Source: CAXXOK01 sp963666755
Lineage (GTDB): Bacteria; Bacillota; Clostridia; Christensenellales; Aristaeellaceae
Assembly (NCBI GenBank): GCA_963666755.2
Contig: CAXXGW010000009.1
Coordinates: forward strand, 868,001-932,000
Length of the DNA: 64,000 bases
Reading direction: 5' to 3'
Shown here one piece after another: positions 60,025 to 64,000 of the stretch; the stretch's first letter is position 1, and each line of letters starts with the position of its first letter. The notes beneath the pieces are model-generated. The model had not been told where the DNA came from and ran no database searches. It saw only the letters and a list, made by a program, of their open reading frames with translations. The translations under genes were made by a program, and so were the position numbers.

Positions 60025-61578
60025 ATGAACGAATACGTCATCGAAATGCTCAACATCACAAAAAAGTTCCCGGGCATCCTGGCCAATGACGACGTAACCC
60101 TCCAACTGCGCAAGGGGGAGGTTCACGCGCTGTTGGGGGAGAACGGCGCGGGCAAGAGTACGCTGATGAGCGTGCTGTTTGGCCTGTATCAGCCGGATGC
60201 GGGCGTCATTAAAAAGGACGGGCAGGTTGTACAAATCAACAACCCCAATGACGCCAACCGGATGCACATTGGGATGGTACACCAGCACTTCAAGCTGGTG
60301 GAAGTTTTTACCGTGCTTGAAAACATTATCCTCGGCGCGGAGCGTACCAAGAACGGCATCCTGCAAAAACGCGAGCCGCGCGCCAAGGTGTTAACGCTGT
60401 GCGACCAGTACGGTTTGCAGGTGGACCCGGACGCGATGATTGAGGATATCAGCGTCGGGATGCAGCAGCGTGTGGAAATCCTCAAGATGCTTTTCCGTGA
60501 TAATGAAATTCTGATTTTTGACGAACCGACGGCCGTGCTAACTCCGCAGGAAGTGGACGAACTGATGCAGACCATGCGCGGCTTTGCGCGCGAGGGCAAG
60601 AGCATCCTGTTCATCACCCACAAGCTGAACGAGATCATGGCTGTGGCCGACCGCGTGACGGTGCTGCGCAAAGGCAAATGCGTAGGCACCGTGGATGTGG
60701 CCGATACCAGCGTGGACGCGCTGGCCGAAATGATGGTCGGCCGCAAGGTCAGCTTCGACATCCCCAAGGGCGAGTTGCACGCCGGTAAAGCGATGCTGCG
60801 GGTGCAAAACCTGTCGGTGGCGGGCCGCAATACCACCAAAAACAAAGTAAACGACATTAGCTTTATGGTGCGGGCCGGCGAGATTGTGGGCGTTGCGGGT
60901 ATCGACGGCAACGGCCAGTCCGAGCTGGTTTACGCGCTGACCGGGCTGATCCCCGCGACACGAGGGCATGTGTATATCGGCGATCAGGAAGTGACGGGCG
61001 CCTCGGTGCGCGCACACAACAACCTGGGGCTTTCGCACATCCCGGAGGATCGCCACAAACACGGGCTGGTGCTGGATTATTCGCTTGCGTATAATCTGGT
61101 GCTGAAAAGCTATTTTGAGCCGCAATACCAACGCCACGGCTTTCTGCGCTTCGACGCGGTTCGGATGCATGCCGACGATCTGATCCAGCGGTTTGATATC
61201 CGCAGCGGGCAGGGCGCGGATACGATTGCGCGCAGCATGAGCGGCGGCAACCAGCAAAAGGCGATTGTCGCCCGCGAGCTGGATTTGGAGCCGAATGTGC
61301 TGATTGCCGTACAGCCGACCCGTGGGTTGGATGTGGGCGCGATTGAGTACATCCACCAGCAGATTGTCGCCGCGCGGGATGCGGGGCGCGCCGTGCTGCT
61401 GGTTTCGCTGGAGCTGGACGAGGTCATGAGCCTGAGTGACCGCATTCTGGTGATGCATGAAGGCGAGCTGGTCGCCGAGGTTGACGCGAAATACGCGACC
61501 GCGCAGGAACTGGGGCTGTATATGTCCGGGGCGAACAAGCAACAGATCACAACGGAAAGCGAGGTAGGTGCGCAATGA
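60025..61578 (+). CDS. nucleoside ABC importer ATP-binding protein (duplicated ATPase)
   Basis: A 517-residue protein with two ABC domains, as in the NupO/YufO/RbsA group. First: Walker A GENGAGKSTLMS, DEPTAVLTPQ. Second: GIDGNGQSELVYALTG replaces Walker A (a known drift in this family), and VAVQPTRGLDVGAIEYIH is the Walker B region. Start ATG 60025 with GAGGAG 8 nt upstream. It ends by overlapping the first permease gene (ATGA). Confidence 0.93.
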   Translation: MNEYVIEMLNITKKFPGILANDDVTLQLRKGEVHALLGENGAGKSTLMSVLFGLYQPDAGVIKKDGQVVQINNPNDANRMHIGMVHQHFKLVEVFTVLENIILGAERTKNGILQKREPRAKVLTLCDQYGLQVDPDAMIEDISVGMQQRVEILKMLFRDNEILIFDEPTAVLTPQEVDELMQTMRGFAREGKSILFITHKLNEIMAVADRVTVLRKGKCVGTVDVADTSVDALAEMMVGRKVSFDIPKGELHAGKAMLRVQNLSVAGRNTTKNKVNDISFMVRAGEIVGVAGIDGNGQSELVYALTGLIPATRGHVYIGDQEVTGASVRAHNNLGLSHIPEDRHKHGLVLDYSLAYNLVLKSYFEPQYQRHGFLRFDAVRMHADDLIQRFDIRSGQGADTIARSMSGGNQQKAIVARELDLEPNVLIAVQPTRGLDVGAIEYIHQQIVAARDAGRAVLLVSLELDEVMSLSDRILVMHEGELVAEVDAKYATAQELGLYMSGANKQQITTESEVGAQ

Positions 61579-62741
61579 AAATGCGAAAAGTACGGAATCC
61601 GCAGGGACTCATCAGCACGCTGGCATCGCTTTTATCCATCTTGCTGGGCCTGTTGGCCGGTTTGGCGCTTCTGTTCATCCTGAATTCCAATTTTGCTCTC
61701 TCTGGCTTTGGGAAAATCCTGACCACCGGCATAGCCTCCACCGAGAAGCTGGCCAAAGTGCTCTATCAGGCGGCCCCGCTGATGCTCTGCGGTCTGGCGG
61801 TAGCGTTTGCCTTCAAGACGGGCCTTTTCAACATCGGGGTAACGGGCCAGTATACCATGGGCGCATTCTGTGCGTTAACCGCAGGGATCGCGCTGCAGCT
61901 GCCCTGGTACGTGGCGTTGCTGTTCGCGATTGTGGGCGGCGCCATTCTGGGGGCGATTCCGGGCATTTGCAAGGCGCTGTTTAACGTTAACGAAGTGATT
62001 ACCTCCATCATGTTCAACTGGCTGACCATGTATGCGGTCAACCTGGCGATCAACAACATGCCGATGATGCTGGCCAACTACTGGGCCAAGAGCAGCATCA
62101 AGGATCGTACCGCCGCGCTGGCGGACGCCAATCCTGCGGCGGTGCTGCCCAAGGGCGGGCTGGATACGCTTATGAACAGCAACTACATAAACATCGGCAT
62201 CTTTATTGCCATCCTGACCGCTATCCTGATCTGGGTGGTGCTGCAGCGCACCGTGTTTGGCTACGAGCTCAAGGCTTGCGGCTACAACCGCCACGCCAGC
62301 CAGTACGCGGGCATCAACGCCAAGCGCAACATCATTCTTTCGATGGTTATTTCCGGCGCGCTGGCCGGGCTGGGCGGCGGCGTGTACTACCTGAGCGGCA
62401 CCGGCCAGTATACGCTGCTCAAGGCGCTGCTGAGCATGGGCTTTAATGGCATCCCGGTTGCGCTGCTCGCCAGTTCCAACCCTCTGGGGGTGATCTTCAG
62501 CGCGCTGTTCATTTCCTACATACAGGTTGGCGGCGATGCGCTGCAACCCCACTTTATCAAAGAGAATATCGATACGATCATTGCGACGATCATCTATCTT
62601 AGCGCGTTCGCGCTGCTGATGAAGGGCTGGATCGGGCGCCTGCTGCTTAAGGGCTCCATTGAAAACGCCAACGCCGAGCAGGACGCGGCCGCTGCGGACG
62701 ACGATGACACCGTGGATGCGGATAAGGAGGCTAAGCCATGA
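61575..62741 (+). CDS. nucleoside ABC importer permease (first)
   Basis: A 388-residue BPD_transp_2 family permease with about ten helices. FAFKTGLFNIGVTGQYTMGA and ELKACGYNRHASQYAGIN are the conserved pieces. It ends in an Asp/Glu-rich tail (AAADDDDTVDADKE). Overlaps the second permease gene by 4 nt. Confidence 0.92.
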   Translation: MKMRKVRNPQGLISTLASLLSILLGLLAGLALLFILNSNFALSGFGKILTTGIASTEKLAKVLYQAAPLMLCGLAVAFAFKTGLFNIGVTGQYTMGAFCALTAGIALQLPWYVALLFAIVGGAILGAIPGICKALFNVNEVITSIMFNWLTMYAVNLAINNMPMMLANYWAKSSIKDRTAALADANPAAVLPKGGLDTLMNSNYINIGIFIAILTAILIWVVLQRTVFGYELKACGYNRHASQYAGINAKRNIILSMVISGALAGLGGGVYYLSGTGQYTLLKALLSMGFNGIPVALLASSNPLGVIFSALFISYIQVGGDALQPHFIKENIDTIIATIIYLSAFALLMKGWIGRLLLKGSIENANAEQDAAAADDDDTVDADKEAKP

Positions 62742-63721
62742 TTTTTGCGGATATTTTAAGCGCGACAGTCCTCTTTGCGATTCCGCTCCTGCTGGTGGCG
62801 CTGGGCGGCATGTTCTCGGAGCGCAGCGGCATCGTTAACATCGCGCTGGAAGGCATTATGATTATCGGTGCCCTGTGCGGGTGCCTCTACCTGCGTTATA
62901 CCGAGCAGGCGGGCTTCGGCTCGTCCGCGCCGCAGCTGCATATGCTGATCGCAATCCTGATCGCGGCGGTCGCGGGCATCCTGTTCAGCATGCTGCTGGC
63001 GTTTGCATCCATCCACCTAAAGGCGGATCAAACCATCGGCGGCACGGCGCTGAACATGATGGCGCCCGCGCTGGCGGTTATTGTCACCTGGGGCGCGCAG
63101 GGGCAGGCGCAGACGACCATCCTGATCCCGAAATGGATTCGCATCACGCAGGAAAGTCTGGGCATGACTGCCGGGACGGACTTCCTGTCGCGGATGCTGT
63201 TTAAAAGCCTTTACCTGACCACACCGCTTGCACTGCTGCTGCTGGTGGCGGCCACGATCTTCCTGTACAAGACCAAAACCGGGCTGCGGCTGCGTGCCTG
63301 CGGCGAGCATCCGCAGGCGGCGGACAGCGTGGGCATTAATGTCTACCATATGCGCTACCTGGGCGTGGCGCTGTCCGGCATGCTGGGTGGCATCGGCGGG
63401 CTGGCCTTCACGGTGGCGGCGGGTTCCGGGTTCCAGAGCACGGTGGCCGGTTACGGCTTCCTGGCTTTGGCGGTAATGATTTTCGGTAACTGGAAGCCGC
63501 TCAACATTCTGGGCGCAAGCCTGTTCTTCGCGCTGTTCAAGATTATCGGCTCCTACGCGGGGATGATCTCCTTCCTGCCTAAGTTTGAAGGGGTCAAGAA
63601 CGCCGAGTATATTTACCTGATGCTGCCTTACGTGGTCACGATGATTGTGCTGATCCTGACCAGCAAGAAGAGCCGCGCGCCTAAATCGGAGGGTATCCCG
63701 TACGACAAGGGCGGTCGGTAA
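62738..63721 (+). CDS. nucleoside ABC importer permease (second)
   Basis: A 327-residue BPD_transp_2 permease: GGMFSERSGIVNIALEGIM and LRLRACGEHPQAADSVGIN are the family marks. With the preceding permease and ATPase it forms the channel for the BMP-family binding protein; nucleosides (purine type) are the usual substrate. Confidence 0.93.
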   Translation: MIFADILSATVLFAIPLLLVALGGMFSERSGIVNIALEGIMIIGALCGCLYLRYTEQAGFGSSAPQLHMLIAILIAAVAGILFSMLLAFASIHLKADQTIGGTALNMMAPALAVIVTWGAQGQAQTTILIPKWIRITQESLGMTAGTDFLSRMLFKSLYLTTPLALLLLVAATIFLYKTKTGLRLRACGEHPQAADSVGINVYHMRYLGVALSGMLGGIGGLAFTVAAGSGFQSTVAGYGFLALAVMIFGNWKPLNILGASLFFALFKIIGSYAGMISFLPKFEGVKNAEYIYLMLPYVVTMIVLILTSKKSRAPKSEGIPYDKGGR

Positions 63722-63747
63722 AGACCGGGGAAAATACACACAGAGCG

Positions 63748-63790
63748 GCCGCTTGCGCATGGGTTCATGTGTTGGCGGCCTTCTTATATG
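63748..63790 (+). terminator. terminator of the nucleoside importer operon
   Basis: GGCCGC (63748-63753) pairs with GCGGCC (63776-63781) around an inner CATG/CATG stem, followed by TTCTTAT. Moderate. Confidence 0.55.
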
Positions 63791-63954
63791 CCGACCACGG
63801 AGCTGTTGCCACATCTTTGATAGCTCTTTGGTTTATGTGCTTGGTCAGGCAGAGAATCCTGGTACGGGCGTTGCGTTTTCTCCAAGCCAACCAAGATGCG
63901 TTATTTCACAGAAACCCTGATCATGATTGATGTTGCTTGGTTTTTGAAAAGAAC

Positions 63955-63986
63955 AACCGCCTGCGCATGGGGTTGCGCGGGCGGTC
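63955..63986 (-). terminator. terminator for a gene beyond the right edge
   Basis: On the minus strand ACCGCCCGCGCA pairs with TGCGCAGGCGGT (one mismatch) and is followed by TGTTCTTTT. It would end a transcript entering from the right. Confidence 0.5.
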
Positions 63987-64000
63987 GTCCGTACTGTGAC

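Larger units (their letters stand above)
63722..64000. other. right-edge spacer
   Basis: 279 bp. Apart from the two hairpins listed, I see no gene. Confidence 0.5.

Noticed and set aside
1..64000. tRNA genes, rRNA, insertion sequences, prophage and CRISPR arrays
   Set aside because: No cloverleaf, transposase or integrase motifs, or regularly spaced repeats were found anywhere in the window.

Overview
The window is about 60% GC and carries genes of an anaerobic, fermentative Firmicute, most likely a high-GC gut-type clostridium. The basis is a tyrosine T-box riboswitch, strong GGAGG ribosome binding sites, near-consensus TTGACA/TATAAT promoters, a ferredoxin-linked 2-oxoacid oxidoreductase, Ptb/Buk substrate-level phosphorylation, an [FeFe]-hydrogenase of the HydABC type, rubredoxin-like proteins and a BMP-type nucleoside ABC importer. 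I see no tRNA or rRNA gene, no transposase, no phage gene and no CRISPR array. The species cannot be named from the sequence alone.

Layout. 0.2-10.7 kb: an IclR regulator diverges from a run of genes for a TRAP transporter, a four-subunit 2-oxoacid:ferredoxin oxidoreductase, butyrate kinase, phosphate butyryltransferase and an SLC13-type anion carrier. Read together they describe uptake of a carboxylic acid, oxidation to an acyl-CoA, ATP formation and possible acid exchange. 10.8-12.6 kb: a TetR-controlled operon with two near-identical palindromic operators on its promoter. 12.9-18.6 kb (minus): hydCBA; HydB is fused to a GltD-like flavoprotein and HydA has an extra C-terminal helix. 18.6-22.8 kb: a long hyd leader, an acyl-ACP thioesterase, and an ECF sigma / membrane anti-sigma-like / secreted protein operon.

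23.0-30.7 kb is the most unusual stretch. A YraQ-type permease with a degenerate CobW-like N-terminus and its DUF1980 partner diverge from an eight-gene operon: a UPF0251 regulator, two NifX/orange-protein-like proteins, two MinD-type ATPases with ferredoxin inserts, a metallo-beta-lactamase-fold protein and two rubredoxin-like iron proteins. The shared upstream region holds opposing promoters and a 16-bp palindrome. It resembles the orange protein (ORP) clusters of anaerobes, with additions.

31-44.9 kb: an orphan response regulator, a Na+/proline symporter with a TetR gene, a HisH/HisF/N-acetyl-sugar amidotransferase trio, a partner-switching set (ATPase-like, STAS, RsbW-like), several housekeeping genes (exonuclease III, phosphodiesterase, thioesterase), a membrane acyltransferase, a VOC protein, and a Tyr T-box operon of aminotransferase plus tyrS. 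45-51 kb: an unknown Cys-rich protein with a GT-C-like membrane protein, then a LacI regulator and cellobiose phosphorylase. 51.5-57.5 kb: a hybrid histidine kinase with a separate Hpt protein, a secreted unknown, and a four-repeat peptidoglycan-binding protein. 57.6-63.7 kb: a HAD phosphatase and a BMP-type nucleoside importer operon.
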